A stretch of DNA of 64,000 nt from assembly GCA_048772705.1 (NCBI GenBank), contig JBLWGC010000202.1, forward strand, positions 248,001 through 312,000, given 5' to 3'. Position numbers and translations under genes: made by a program. The notes under the pieces were generated by a model that was not told the origin of the DNA, did not search any database, and worked only from the letters and a program-made list of their open reading frames with translations. Positions 9,992 to 21,300 of the stretch are shown here, one piece after another. The stretch's first letter is position 1; each line of letters opens with the position of its first letter. The DNA comes from Leidyana gryllorum EB-2025a (Eukaryota; Apicomplexa).

Positions 9992-12154
9992 CTATATGGC
10001 GGGTACTGATTCAGTATTGGGCCTATCCCAGGCTCTGTGCATACTGAGTCCCTGGCAGAACGCATCAACAGGTTCGTCCAAAGACTTTGGCGTCTTGGCG
10101 ATGGTGACAACACCATACTGTACGACGAGATCATCGCCTTGACTGGTCTGTACGCCATTGACCCCGCTCACGCCGAGGAGTTTCACCGCAGCTGATCCAA
10201 TGGCGAGGATAGGTTTCAGGTGTTTGAAAGCCTGGGCTATCCAGCCTTTGACAGCACCGCATTGCGCGAGTTGATCAAAGTATGTATTGTCATCATCACT
10301 GCCTCCATTAATGATGATGAGTCCGTCAAATAGACACATGGAGCTCCCTTGCAGATCGTAATCGAGTGTGATGTCCTTCTTTAGGCTGTTTTTCACGAGT
10401 TTCTGTGGCCCCAGGAGCATAGGGCGCACATTTCGAGACATAAGTCTAGCCTTAACGCTTTGCCAAGAGGTCTGTTCAAATCCATCTGTGCAGATGCACA
10501 CAATCTTTCTCCCGGCCATATAATTGATAATATTGGCGAATTGGGAGAGGAAAGCAGATTTCCTCTGGTGATTGACCGTCTTCTCGGTCGGCGGGCTGAT
10601 TCCAATCCTTCCAGCCACTTCAACCGCCAAGTCGTGATCAATATTATTGATAATCTCATCAATCACTTTCCGCTGGATATCGTAGTGAGTCACTTTGTTC
10701 AATTGTCCCGCCAGAGCTGCCTTTATGTGCTTCTTCTCAACTTCGTTCATCGAATTGTAGAATAGTGTCGCTTGGAGAAAGTGATTCTGGAACGCTTTCG
10801 CTCTCTCCATATTGATCTTCCCATAGACTTCGAACCTCGCGTGCTCGTAACCCTTCTCCGCAGACGGTCGTGGTGCGTCCTTACTCAGCGAATTCGGGTG
10901 ATAATTGCTCGCATTCACCACCACATCAGTCGTCATCGCGCCGTCACGTTGATTGTTATGGAACGGACACACCGGCTTGTTAATCGGCAACTTCTGGTAA
11001 TTTGTACCCACCCGATAAAGTCCCGCGTCCTTGTAAGCCATGACACGGGTTTGGAGCATCGGGTCATTCGTGAAACCAACTCCGCGCACCACATTCGCTG
11101 GACAGAACACAACTTGCTCCGTCTCGGCAAAGTAGTTCAACACGTTCCGGTTTAGGGTCATCTTACCCAAACGCCGCAATGGAACCAACTCCTCCGGTAC
11201 CAACTTCGTCCCGTCCAAATACTCAAAGTCAAACGACGCAGCCTCCTCTTCACTGAACACTTGCACACACAACTCCCACTCCGGGTATACGCCCATCAGG
11301 ATGCTCTCGAACAGATCCAACCGGTGATAGTCGGCATCTCTCCCTTTGATCTCCTCTGCCTCGTCCTCCAACAGACTGTGGACGCCCTGCAGACATTTCC
11401 AGTGGAACTTTACGAACGAAATCTTCTTCTCCGCATTGATGAAACTGAAGGTGTGGACCCCAAACCCGTCCATCATGCGCAGACTTCGAGGTAAAGTACG
11501 ATCGGACATAATCCACATAACCGTGTGAGCACTCTCAGGCATATTGCTAATGAAGTCCCAGAATGTGTTGTGGGCCGTTGACCCTTGAGGCACCTCATTG
11601 CGCTGCTCAGGCTTCAGTGCATGAATCAGATCCGGAAACTTTATTCCGTCTTGGATAAAGAATACGGGGATGTTGTTCCCAACCAAATCCCAATTACCCT
11701 CATCCGTATAGAACTTCACAGCAAAACCACGAACATCACGAGCTGTATCCGCCGCACCACGAGATCCAGCCACTGTACTGAAACGCACAAATACTGGAGT
11801 CTCCTTCCCACTCTCAGCAAACACCGTAGAACAAGTAATGTCGCTCGCACTCTCATAACACTTAAACACGCCATGAGCACCAAATCCGCGAGCGTGCACA
11901 ACACGCTCGGGAATACGCTCGCGATTGAAATGCTGCAACTTCTCAAACGCATGAAAGTCTTGCAACAAAGACGGACCCAACTCTCCGGCCTTCACCGAAT
12001 CATCAGTCGTCAGCAGAGCAATACCCTCGTTCGTCGTCAACACAGTGTCTTTGTCCTTTCGCACTGCCGCATCTATTTGCTTCGTCTTCGCATTACCACC
12101 CAAGATCGACTCCGCGGCGGAAGCCACTTTCTCAACCAAGGATTCTCCCTCCAT
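9992..12154 (-). CDS. Large-subunit catalase with C-terminal DJ-1/PfpI-like domain
   Basis: Decomposes hydrogen peroxide to water and oxygen. Single exon of 720 residues, far longer than the roughly 500-residue small catalases and typical of the bacterial HPII (KatE) and fungal large-subunit type. Visible landmarks are RVVHARGFGAHGVF with the catalytic His, FYTDEGNWDLVGNN with the distal Asn, and RVMAYKDAGLYRVGTNY with the proximal haem-ligand Tyr. From about residue 545 a DJ-1/class-I amidotransferase-like fold follows (KIVCICTDGFEQTSWQSV; LFDGLIIINGGSDDD). No intron is present although most neighbours have several. No terminal peroxisomal SKL-type signal is seen. It lies 73 nt upstream of PUS10 in the same direction. 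The start is the ATG at 12154; the frame runs a few codons further upstream without an ATG. Confidence 0.95.
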   Translation of the reverse strand: MEGESLVEKVASAAESILGGNAKTKQIDAAVRKDKDTVLTTNEGIALLTTDDSVKAGELGPSLLQDFHAFEKLQHFNRERIPERVVHARGFGAHGVFKCYESASDITCSTVFAESGKETPVFVRFSTVAGSRGAADTARDVRGFAVKFYTDEGNWDLVGNNIPVFFIQDGIKFPDLIHALKPEQRNEVPQGSTAHNTFWDFISNMPESAHTVMWIMSDRTLPRSLRMMDGFGVHTFSFINAEKKISFVKFHWKCLQGVHSLLEDEAEEIKGRDADYHRLDLFESILMGVYPEWELCVQVFSEEEAASFDFEYLDGTKLVPEELVPLRRLGKMTLNRNVLNYFAETEQVVFCPANVVRGVGFTNDPMLQTRVMAYKDAGLYRVGTNYQKLPINKPVCPFHNNQRDGAMTTDVVVNASNYHPNSLSKDAPRPSAEKGYEHARFEVYGKINMERAKAFQNHFLQATLFYNSMNEVEKKHIKAALAGQLNKVTHYDIQRKVIDEIINNIDHDLAVEVAGRIGISPPTEKTVNHQRKSAFLSQFANIINYMAGRKIVCICTDGFEQTSWQSVKARLMSRNVRPMLLGPQKLVKNSLKKDITLDYDLQGSSMCLFDGLIIINGGSDDDNTYFDQLAQCGAVKGWIAQAFKHLKPILAIGSAAVKLLGVSGVNGVQTSQGDDLVVQYGVVTIAKTPKSLDEPVDAFCQGLSMHRAWDRPNTESVPAI

Positions 12155-12362
12155 TGTAGACTTCAACACGCAACGTTACAGCCACTCACACTCAGATAAG
12201 GAGCAGAACCACACAAAGGGAACAAGGCACACGAGCAGGTTGTCAAACAATTCAATGTGCCCTCGACTACCTCAAGACAGCCAACAATAAGTACTATCAA
12301 ACACAAATCTGTATCCGCAGTGATACACCTGTCTCTGAATTAGGGAAAAATAACAACGTTAA

Positions 12363-15071
12363 TCACGCATGCCGTAAGAGCTTATGCAAAGCTTCCACAG
12401 CTTCGTCACAGGGATCTGTAGGCTCCTCAGGGGGAGGCGGATGCCGGCATTCCACGTTTATCTCACACTCATCTTCACAGGGATCTGGGCCGTCCCCAGG
12501 ACACGGATGCGGTATTCGATGTACAGACTCGCCTGTCAAAACAGCTAACTCCTCTTCTTGAGCTGCTTGATGGTTCTTTTGACAGTCAGCCTCTTGCTGC
12601 TCTAATTCTAACTCGATCTGCAAAGCATTCGCAGCGTCCTCTAATGACTCGGCCTCTTCCACCTCGGCCGGAATGTCGTCCTCCGCCTCCTCCAAAGTCG
12701 TCTCGATCTCAGTTGTCGCTTCGGAACCCTCCGGTGGCTCTTCCTCACCAGCTTCCGTTTCCTCACTAATCTCCTCCATGTGCTCTTCCTCCTTTTCCTC
12801 TAGCTCCTCGTTCTTCTCCTCCAGGTGCTCCAGATCTTCTGGGTCAACACAGTCATCCTCAGCTTCAACATCCGCGGTCGCTTTCTTCGCTTCTTCGAGC
12901 ATGTGCTCCGCATCATCACCACTCTTCTCAGCTTCCTCGATGTGGTCCTCCACCTTCTCTGTCAAAACAATCTCATTCTGCTTGCGAATCCAGGAGCAAC
13001 CCCTTACCTGTCAAAGTGTGCGCTTTTTTCGCCATCTCGCCCGACAGCTCTGAAGCTGTCTGTGCATTCTGCAGAGCTTCCACCCCCAGTTTGTTTAAGT
13101 GCTCAGCTTCCTCCAACTCTTCCTGAGCGTGAGCAACCTTCTCGTCTGAGCTCAGCTCCTCCATGTCCTCACCGTGGGGCTTGTCGTGCTCGCTGCTATC
13201 ATGTGGGGAAACTTCGCCAGAGTGAGGAGCTGTCTCAGGCCCAGGATCGGGCGGGAGCCCCACATCCGGAGACTGACCAGGATCTTGTAGTTGCCGTAAT
13301 GGAGCAGCCTCTGACTGTTGATGACGCTGAATCTGCATGAAACGTCCACTGGTTTCCATCTGTAGATGCGTTTCTCCTGCAGGCCCTTCCTCTACTCCGT
13401 CTTCTTCCACTTCAGCTTCCTCCGCCGCTTCGCCTAGCTCTTGTGTCGCCTCAGCAGTGAGTTTGTTAGACATCTTGAGCGCATCTCGTGCAACTTCATC
13501 CTGGGTTGAGAGTTGAATGTGAGATTCCGAAGTTCATACTTACGTCTTCTTCCGCATGAACACCTTCCTCTGCTGCGAGATCGAGCAGGTGATCCTTCTT
13601 GTGCTTCTCCTCTTCAACTGCCTCTGAGAGCTCGTCAGCTTCCATCAGCTCCTCTTCCGCCAATTCGCTCTTCTCCTCCTAGAATCTTGTTGTAGGGGAA
13701 TATGACAGCTTCGTACTTACAGCAATATCCACAGGATTTTCCAGCGGTGCCTCCACCACAGCTTCCTCTATATGCTTGGCTTCCTCTTGTGGAGTATCAG
13801 CGACTTCCACTTCCACCGCCACTTCAGGGTGGCGTTCGAATTCCTCGAGAATAGCATGATCTTCGCACTCCTCTTGCGCTCTCTCCTGCGTACGGTTGAT
13901 CTGCTTGCGACAAGACTGACGTACCTCTTCAAGGTTCTGTATCTCCTCGTTTTCCTCTGCTTCGTGAGCTAAGTCGCTCGCTGGCTCCTCATCACTCGGT
14001 GCCACTACTTCTGGTTCTTCTTCCAAATCAGGTCCCAAAGACGCCAACTCATCTTGAAGGGATGTGATCTGGGGGAAAGATGCCGGGCATCATCACTTTG
14101 GTGTAGCAAGTAGATTCTCACCATCTCATCAGTTTCGGCTTCAGCTTTGACACTCCTGTCCAGCTGCAGAGAAGCGGCCTCTGCTGCCCGTGCACGGCTT
14201 TTAACATCCTCCAGCTTCTCCATCTGTTGCTCCAAACATGCTGAGGAGTCCCGTTCACATCGCCTAAGACCCTGCGCTGCAACTCACCGATCTCGTCCTT
14301 CACCTCAACCTCTCTCTCCGCCAGCGGATCTCCCGATTCCTCGGTCTCTTGGCGGAGTTTCTCCACCTGTGAGAATGTATCTCCTCCTTCCCTGAGCTCT
14401 CACCTCCGCGGCAGCTTCGGATAGCAGATCCGGTTCTTCTTCAGCATGTCCGGCCACCTTTGCCCGAGAAACAACATCTTCCAGTTTGGCCAGCTTGTCC
14501 AGATCGTGCAGCCGATGTAGTTCAGCTTCAGCTTGAGCGATCTCGTCTTCAGAATTGTCTGGAGCTAATCTTGTTTCTGTTGCCGCTATGGCCCGAGAAA
14601 TCGCATCTTCTGCTTTATGTAACTCGTCGTGCTCGGCCAATGCCGCCTCTACTGCGTCCGAGCTCTGGCCCTCCAAGTCCTCTTGTTGCTCAGAAGCCGC
14701 AAGAGCACGGGAAAGAGCATCTTCAGCTGCTAACATCTCGTCATAATCGCTTAGCGTCGATTCAAGACTCTCGAGGTCTGTGGAATCTGAGGCTATGTCA
14801 TGCTCCTCATGCTCATGATGCTCTTTATGCCCATGGTGATCATGATGGTCAGCGGTTTCGGGTACTTCATGGTCGAGATCATGCGTTTCGGGTTCAACAA
14901 AGTCACCGTCATGTTTGGACGACGTCTCCAGGTGCGATGCTATGGGAAAGAAGGACTCAAAGGTGTCTATTGGACTCTAGTGCGCTCTATCGATACGTGT
15001 GTTAACATCGCAAACCTACCTTTCTGATAGCCAGAAATCGCGGGAATTGGTGCTGATAGAAGGCATGGCAT
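12363..15071 (-). CDS. Glu/Ala-rich coiled-coil repeat protein with His-rich segment
   Basis: A multi-exon gene with introns of about 40-85 nt. Several junctions are clear: the first ATG exon joins in phase to an exon beginning near 14940, and the last junction gives HTLTEKVEDHIEEAEK. The protein is extremely acidic. After a short N-terminus (MPCLLSAPIPAISG) comes a His/Asp/Glu stretch (HHDHHGHKEHHEHEEHD). Four diverged copies of a motif x-E-D-x-x-S-R-A-x-A-A follow: AEDALSRALAAS, AEDAISRAIAAT, LEDVVSRAKVAG and LEDVKSRARAAE. Then come long Glu-rich coiled-coil-like segments, and a Pro/Cys tail (HPCPGDGPDPCEDECE). Such low-complexity proteins are often surface or cytoskeletal in protists, but no family is recognised. 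The N-terminus is not a convincing signal peptide. Confidence 0.7.
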
Positions 15072-15296
15072 ACATATAAATGTGACGTGTAACACAATAA
15101 TCGCCAATAGGCCATCACAGAACCATCAATGGCAGGTTCGCGCACGTGTGTGCTGTCTCCAAGCAAGGCTTACACATCACCATGTGGCTCTCGGGTATGG
15201 GTGGTCCGTATTGTCCCAGTGATAAAGAAGTTTTGGGCAGCATTTGGCGTGCCAGAGCTTTTTTTGAGGCCCAAGCCGGCAGGTGAAACTTCCAGG

Positions 15297-15743
15297 ATGT
15301 CGAAAACTGCGCAGGCTACCACTACTCTTAAGTTGGACACATGCTCCTACTCTGACCTCAGGATGTACCCTGGTATGGGGACCATCTTCATCAGCCGTGA
15401 TGGCAAGTCCCATATCTTCTCTACCAAGAAGGTGTCCAGCTTGTTCCATCAGAGGATCAAGCCCGTTAAGCTGACTTGGACCCAGGTAAGGAAGTTTTTC
15501 TGACAGTTATTCCATAATCACATTTAGGCATGGAGACGCGCCAACAAGAAAGCGGTCGCCCACACGGGTACTGGCAAGAAGCGTACTCGCCAGACTGTCA
15601 AGACCCAGAAGGCCATCGTTGGTCTGTCCTTGGACGACCTCCAGAAGAAGCGCGCTGCTGCCGCCGCCAACAAGCAAGCCGCTGCCGCGGCCGGGGGCAG
15701 ACAGCCTCTTCCTTCGGGCACCAAGGGAAAGAAAAAGAACTGA
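15297..15743 (+). CDS. RPL24: 60S ribosomal protein eL24
   Basis: Component of the large ribosomal subunit near the subunit interface. Two exons, 15297-15485 and 15528-15743, are joined at the classical TQ/AWRR boundary to give 134 residues. Landmarks are TCSYSDLRMYPGMG (the N-terminal zinc-ribbon-like region, here with one Cys rather than the paired set), RIKPVKLTWTQ, AWRRANKKAVAHTG and KAIVGLSLDDLQKKRA. The lysine/alanine-rich C-terminus is usual for the family. A longer frame reaches back to 15129, but the extra residues have no match to eL24, so the ATG at 15297 is chosen. It ends 60 nt from the convergent ATAD3 stop. Confidence 0.93.
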
Positions 15744-15803
15744 GTGATGTGTTACAGCAACTGTCAGCTACTTATACAAACCATAACCCTGCGTCCTGCC
15801 TGA

Positions 15804-18030
15804 TCACCGCCTAAGCATTTCACCACCCATTGCCAACGAAATCTCTGCTATGTGCTCTGCCCGAAGTGTAAACTTCGGGTCCAAAAGAGCCAGGGCCTTC
15901 AGCTTAAGTACTATCTGCAGCAGCACACAGTCAACTTTGACCACTTTTGCGGGACGGTGGGCTTACCTTCTCCAGTTGGCGACCTGAACTTCCATGTGTT
16001 TTTACTGCCAGTTCCATAGCCAACGTCTGAACGTCAATCTCAGGACTCAGGCGGGCAGAAATGAGAGGGCGGCGCCACATCCAGATACCACGTCTGCGTT
16101 GAGGGTAGAACTCCTGGTCGATATATTGTTTAATGATGGCAGCTCGGGCTTCGACAGTAGGCAGTGGGAACTCTACAAGTTCGTCCATGCGGTCCACAAC
16201 AGCCTGCGAGCTCAGTCGATCAGTAAGAAGGCAACATTGCACTTACGGCGTCCAGGGTCTCCGGAACATTCGTGGCTAATACAACGGTGACTTTTGGATC
16301 TCTTTGACCGGTCCGCTCAAGGAATGTCTACAGAATCAGGTAGATCAATCAAAGTGACATTTCAGGTACTTACGGCGAGTGTTGCTCTCAGATCTTCGCT
16401 CAGTGCACCGTCAGACGCTCTGCCTTTCCGCAGGAAGGCTTCTGCCTCATCAATGAAGAGCAAAACTCCGGAACGTTTGTTCTGAGCCCAGTTGAAGAGC
16501 TTGCGGACTTCTGCACTTCCGTACTTCCCCACTGCCACGAAATCGCCTCCGGTGCAAACTGCGAAGCGCAGCCCCGACACTCTGGCCAACCTACGAGAGC
16601 AACCTCAGAGATACTGCTGATTCGTTAAGTAACTCACTCTCTAGCGTAGCTGGTCTTTCCGGTCCCTGGAGGACCGTGGAGGAGTATATGACGTGCCGGC
16701 AGTGCTTCCTTGCGCAATCGTGTAGTTTCGGTAAGGAAGAGGAGCCGGTCGGTGAGCTCGGTCGGGAATATCAGATTCGCTGGAGTCACTCTACTCCGAG
16801 TCCAGGGCATGAATTTGGACAGCAAAGTGTTGCGGGAATACTCGCGGACCAACTTGGGCTGGGTGAGACGTGTCTGGAAGACATAGGCGGCAACCTGAGT
16901 GCTGCGTCTGATGCTGAAATACGTTGCCCATGCGAGTCCGAATGCTCCAATCTGCAGAGCAATCAATGTACATTGAGAATGGGGAAGAAGGGTCGGAACT
17001 GACCATATTCCGGCGAAACTGGGCATCATTGGCTATTTTGCTGCCGAGTCGTCTGACATCTTGAAGTACGAGATTGACTTTTTGGAGGGCTGCCTCCGAC
17101 TCGAGCTTTGTGCGTTCCTTTAGCAGCTTGAGAGCTATATCTTGATTTTCCCGCTCTTGTTTGATCTTCCCGATAAACGCTTCGCGGATCTTGGCTCGTT
17201 CGACCTGTTCTTCGAGCTTCTTCTCCTTTGCCAAGGCGGCCAATCGTATTTCTTGGACTTGCTTCTCTGTGATATTCTGGGCCTGGAGAGGGATGTTGGA
17301 CGGATCGTACCTGTATTTCGGCGCGTCTGTTCTATCTGCAGTTTGATATCCCGTTCTTTGAGGAGGAGGGCTTCGCGTTGCTTGGCGTCGTGAGCAGCTT
17401 TCTTGCCATGGGCCTCTCTGATAGTAGGGCGGCAGTGGATTGCTGGAGGGAGGGAGTCGATAGGTATAGGGCTTACAGATCTAGACGCGCTTTATATTCA
17501 GCAGTTGCCTTGTCCTTCTCAAACTGGTGTTCAATCCTTTTGCGGTGGTCAAGGGCCTCTTTTTGTTGTCGAGTTGACGCAAGCCGTTCCGACTCTACTC
17601 TGGCCTACACATACATATATATTGCGAAGGAGTGTGTCTGGTAGTAGTTTACTTGTTCTGCTTGTTTGTTATTCAAGGCGAGTTGAGTGCGTTGATTGGC
17701 AAGGGCGAGGTCGAAGGCCTTGGTGGAGTTGCGACTGGCGTCAATCTCTCTGAGAGCCGCAGCGGCTCTCTCAAATACGGCCGGGTCAACTGCAGTAGTT
17801 GTGGATTGAGTATGTTTGTCAAAAGTTACATTTGGTGTAGTCAATTGCAGGCTTCGAGTCGGAAGGACTCGGGGGAGAAGATTGCAGTCTGAACATCGGC
17901 TGCAAAACGGTCCAAAATAAGATTTGAAGGCAGGCCGCCTGAGCAGCGGAACTCTCAATCGATCGAAAAGACGAGCCGTCAGGTTATGGCGGGCGACGGA
18001 GCTATCAATCACATAGTGTGTTAGAAGCAT
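15804..18030 (-). CDS. ATAD3: ATAD3-family mitochondrial AAA+ ATPase
   Basis: ATAD3 is an inner-mitochondrial-membrane AAA+ protein linked to nucleoid and cristae organisation. The first exon (18030-17653) encodes an Arg-rich, acid-poor N-terminus suited to mitochondrial import. It is followed by the family motif VFERAAAALREIDASRNSTKA. Later exons encode the long coiled coil (ARVESERLASTRQQKEAL and others), a hydrophobic stretch (IGAFGLAWATYFS) for the membrane span, then Walker A HGPPGTGKTSYARE, Walker B VLLFIDEAEAFLRK and the C-terminal DRMDELVEFPLPTVEARA. At least seven introns of about 28-65 nt are visible. The last exon ends LAMGGEMLRR at 15804; its acceptor could be either of two nearby AGs, both in phase. 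Its start is divergent to the gene at 18379. Confidence 0.92.
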
Positions 18031-18378
18031 GCCATCATCCGCTGACGGAGAACATAACGGCGCCTCACGCTCATCATCCGGACTTCCCCACTCGCCACAC
18101 CAGCAGATCGCCAAGTATGAGCTCCCCCTTCCGCGCGGCCCTGCCGTGCAACCCGGGAGACCACCAATAGAGGGCGGGCGGTCGCTCTCACCGCGAAGCG
18201 GTCGCACCGTTGAATGGACGGACGGAGCCTCCCGATTGTCTGTGTGCGGCGACGCAGCTGCCTCCGCTTTCGTCAGAGTACAGAGCGCTCGTCAACATCT
18301 CAACAAGCCCCGCGTCACCCAGGAGCGTCCGCTCCTCTCCCCTGCCACCGAGCTGCTGTGCAAGTGTACCTTACAACC
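18031..18378. promoter_or_regulatory. Divergent promoter region of ATAD3 and the 18379 gene
   Basis: A 348-bp GC-rich spacer between two divergent start codons. Open frames cross it on both strands, but they carry no recognisable protein. No defined element is seen. Confidence 0.4.
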
Positions 18379-21300
18379 ATGGCAAGTCTCTCACGCTTCC
18401 ACCTCTACATCGTGAGTTTGTGCCTTTTCAACCCCTTCCAAGCGCTTTTCAGCTGGCGAAGACAGGCCTTGCGCCTCCTGCGGGATGCCAGTGGCGTCAC
18501 GCAGCCTCCCTTTCCCCCCGAACCCGAGAGCCTCAACGGCTGCGATGTTCATCTCCTCGCCCTTGACTTGAACCCCCTATCTTTACTGGAGAAGGACACA
18601 GAGTCCCGCGTCGTGCGCTCAGTCGGCCATCGACCCTCACCCACCACATACAGGACCGCCTGGTCCTTAGCCTATTTGCACCTCCTGAACCACGTTGGTC
18701 ACCATAACAATCGCTCCCCTGAATCATTGATGCATCCGGGCGGGAAACTTCGTCAATACTTCTCAATTGTAAGTCCCTTCCCCTCCTCCAGTGACAGTGA
18801 AGTGCACTTCTCAATGTAACTGACTCCTTTGCTGTGCTTTGCGCCTGTGTGTGTAAGCGTCGCTTTGACACCGTTTTGTTTCTCAGACGGAACGGCATGA
18901 CGGCGGAGACGAGATAGCCCTCAGCGACAATCAGCGTCTGCTGAAGGCCTGCCAAATGGTGGCAGGACCGACGGTGGAGTGGGATATTCTTCGGTTCCAG
19001 CCGTCGCGCGCTGTAGTCTTTTCCATTGATTCGGCCGCGGCCATGAAGGGTGATCCGGTCAAGTTCGAGTGTATCGCCGGATGGGCGCGATGGTCAGCTC
19101 TGCTGGCTACGCTGGTGAGGATATCGAGGTGTTGAGCGAATTTGTTCATCCATTGTTCGGCAGGAGGGTATTCGGATGAAACACCCGATCCCTCAAACCT
19201 ACATAATGGCTCTGGAGACTCGGGTGCCAGTGTTCGTCATTGACAGCTCTTCGCTCACCAAGCCAAACATTGCCCGGTTGTCTACGTTCTTCAACTTGGC
19301 GGATGTCGAGTTCTCTCCCAACACCGCGCCTGTACAACCCCCCCTGCAGTTTTTCTTGTCCACGCGGGAACTCACCCAAATACGCTCGCGACCATTCACT
19401 TTCTGCGACAGGTACGCCGGGCGATCTTTACACTCACTCCTGTGTTTCAACTTGCCATGCAGACTCTGGTCGCTCCATCACATCCTGGTTGAATGCGATA
19501 CACTGGTGAATGAGAAGCCAGATGTGATAGAATCCCAAACGTTAGCTAGCTTCTTGTACAAGTATATCAGTACTTCTGACGACTGGTCGGAATTCTACCT
19601 CTGGTGAGTCGTAAACTCGTTTCTTCTAAGCAATCTGTGTCACAGGCTACATGAGGAAGCTGAACATCTGAGTCACTCAGCTTGGGTTGGCAACCCCCTC
19701 GTAATCCCTCCTTTCATCGCTAACTCCGTTGCCGATATATCGGTAGCCTCGGAATTACTCATCTCCTTCATGCTGTCTCTGGCATGGCCGGTGTCCTCCA
19801 TCCAACTGATCTCCATGACTATGGGAGACATGCGTCGAACGTTCGGCAGCGAGTTTCCTTTCGGCTCAATGGAGCTCAGCCGAAGGCCGAGATCAGGGAT
19901 CGGTTTCTGGGACGACCTCCTCCTCCACTATCTTCCTCATCAGTGAGTCTACTCGCCGACCGCCATCTGCTTCAACTCTTTCTCTCCGGCAGAATTCAAG
20001 CTACCTACTCTCTTGCTGATCTCTTTGGGATCGTGCGGACGTTTGAGATCTTCTTTATGCCGCGGTGCGGTCTCCACAACTCTCTTCTGTCTGCTCTGGA
20101 ATGGTGGCAAGTTCAGGACGTCTCTCTGATCCAACACTTTGCGCGTAATGACTCTAGCGCTCAGTTTGTCTCCCGAATCGTGGAGCACAACTCGATTCCT
20201 GTGGTCGGGCACAACGCTCACTCCGGCAGTTTTGAGCAACTGTCCGCATTCATTTGCGTCTACAGTCTGCACTTCTGTCTGGAACTCGAAGAGAAAGCTC
20301 TGAGGGGTTTCGGTCAAGTCTTCGAACCGAAAGCTTCGAGCGCAAACGCCGATCACCCACCACCAGAAGCCTCCACAATACACGATCATCGTCTACCTAT
20401 GCACCTGCACGATGATCCCGTGTGTATATTGGGGGTTGGAGCCAGCCGCATTCTGCACCTCATCCGTGCAGTTACGGTCTTCGCGGTCCTTACCTGTGAC
20501 AATCCTTACCAAATACAGGAAATGGCCATGCGTCAACAACAGGTAAACCTCAATCCACTATCATCAGTTTTGCTCCCCTCCCTATTATGTGTGTGTGTGT
20601 GTGTGTCTCTCTTTCTCTCTGCCCCTCTCTCTGCTTCTCTGCCCCTCTCTCTGCGTGTGCCGAACTGGTCTCATCTTGTTTCGCAGCAGCACATTGCGCC
20701 CGTAGTAGCGCAGGCTTCTGGGTTGTCGCCGCTGGTGTTGATGTGTCCGCACCCGGGTAAGCCGATATTCACTCCCTTTGCGGCACTCTTTGCGGGTAAG
20801 GAGTACGAGATGCGAAAGCAGTTGGAGGAGCACTTCGAGCTATTGTTGGGGGCAATAGCGGAGCTGGTATTCCGTGAGTGCCTGGCTGGACTTGCGCGGG
20901 AAGAATTGTTTGGGATCCCCGGAATGTCCAACAGCAACCCACCAGGCGGCAGCAGCAGCGGCAGCAGCACCGCCAACAGCCCCAGCCCGGCCGAACCCAT
21001 GGAGGCCTTACGTTTGAGGGCTCAGAAACAGGAGTGTTTGGGCCAAAAGTCGGTATACCTGTCCGAAGTGCTGCTCGGCGGAGGTCTTTTGGTGCAAGGG
21101 TTCTTCCGCGCGTGCTGGTCAGCTCACCGAGGTCTGCAGGGACGCACGTTCGCGGTGATTCCCGAGTCAGGGGACCGCGAGGGTCACTTACTGCGGGCTC
21201 ACGTGTCTGACCCGGTGGCTACGCGCATTGTGGTCTACGAACACCTCACTCGGAAGCTGGCTTTGCAGAATCTGGATGCCACGTCGGTGTCTGTCTACGC

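Noticed and set aside
9992-12154. Catalase as bacterial contamination or chimera
   Set aside because: It sits between spliced eukaryotic genes with short, normal gaps; transfer into the nuclear genome is possible, contamination is not needed.
15129-15296. Longer N-terminus for eL24
   Set aside because: The upstream residues show no eL24 similarity, whereas the ATG at 15297 leads straight into the conserved TCSYSD block.
20555-20685. GT/CT-rich stretch as coding sequence
   Set aside because: It reads through in frame but is a microsatellite with clear donor and acceptor sites, and the exons on each side join in phase without it.
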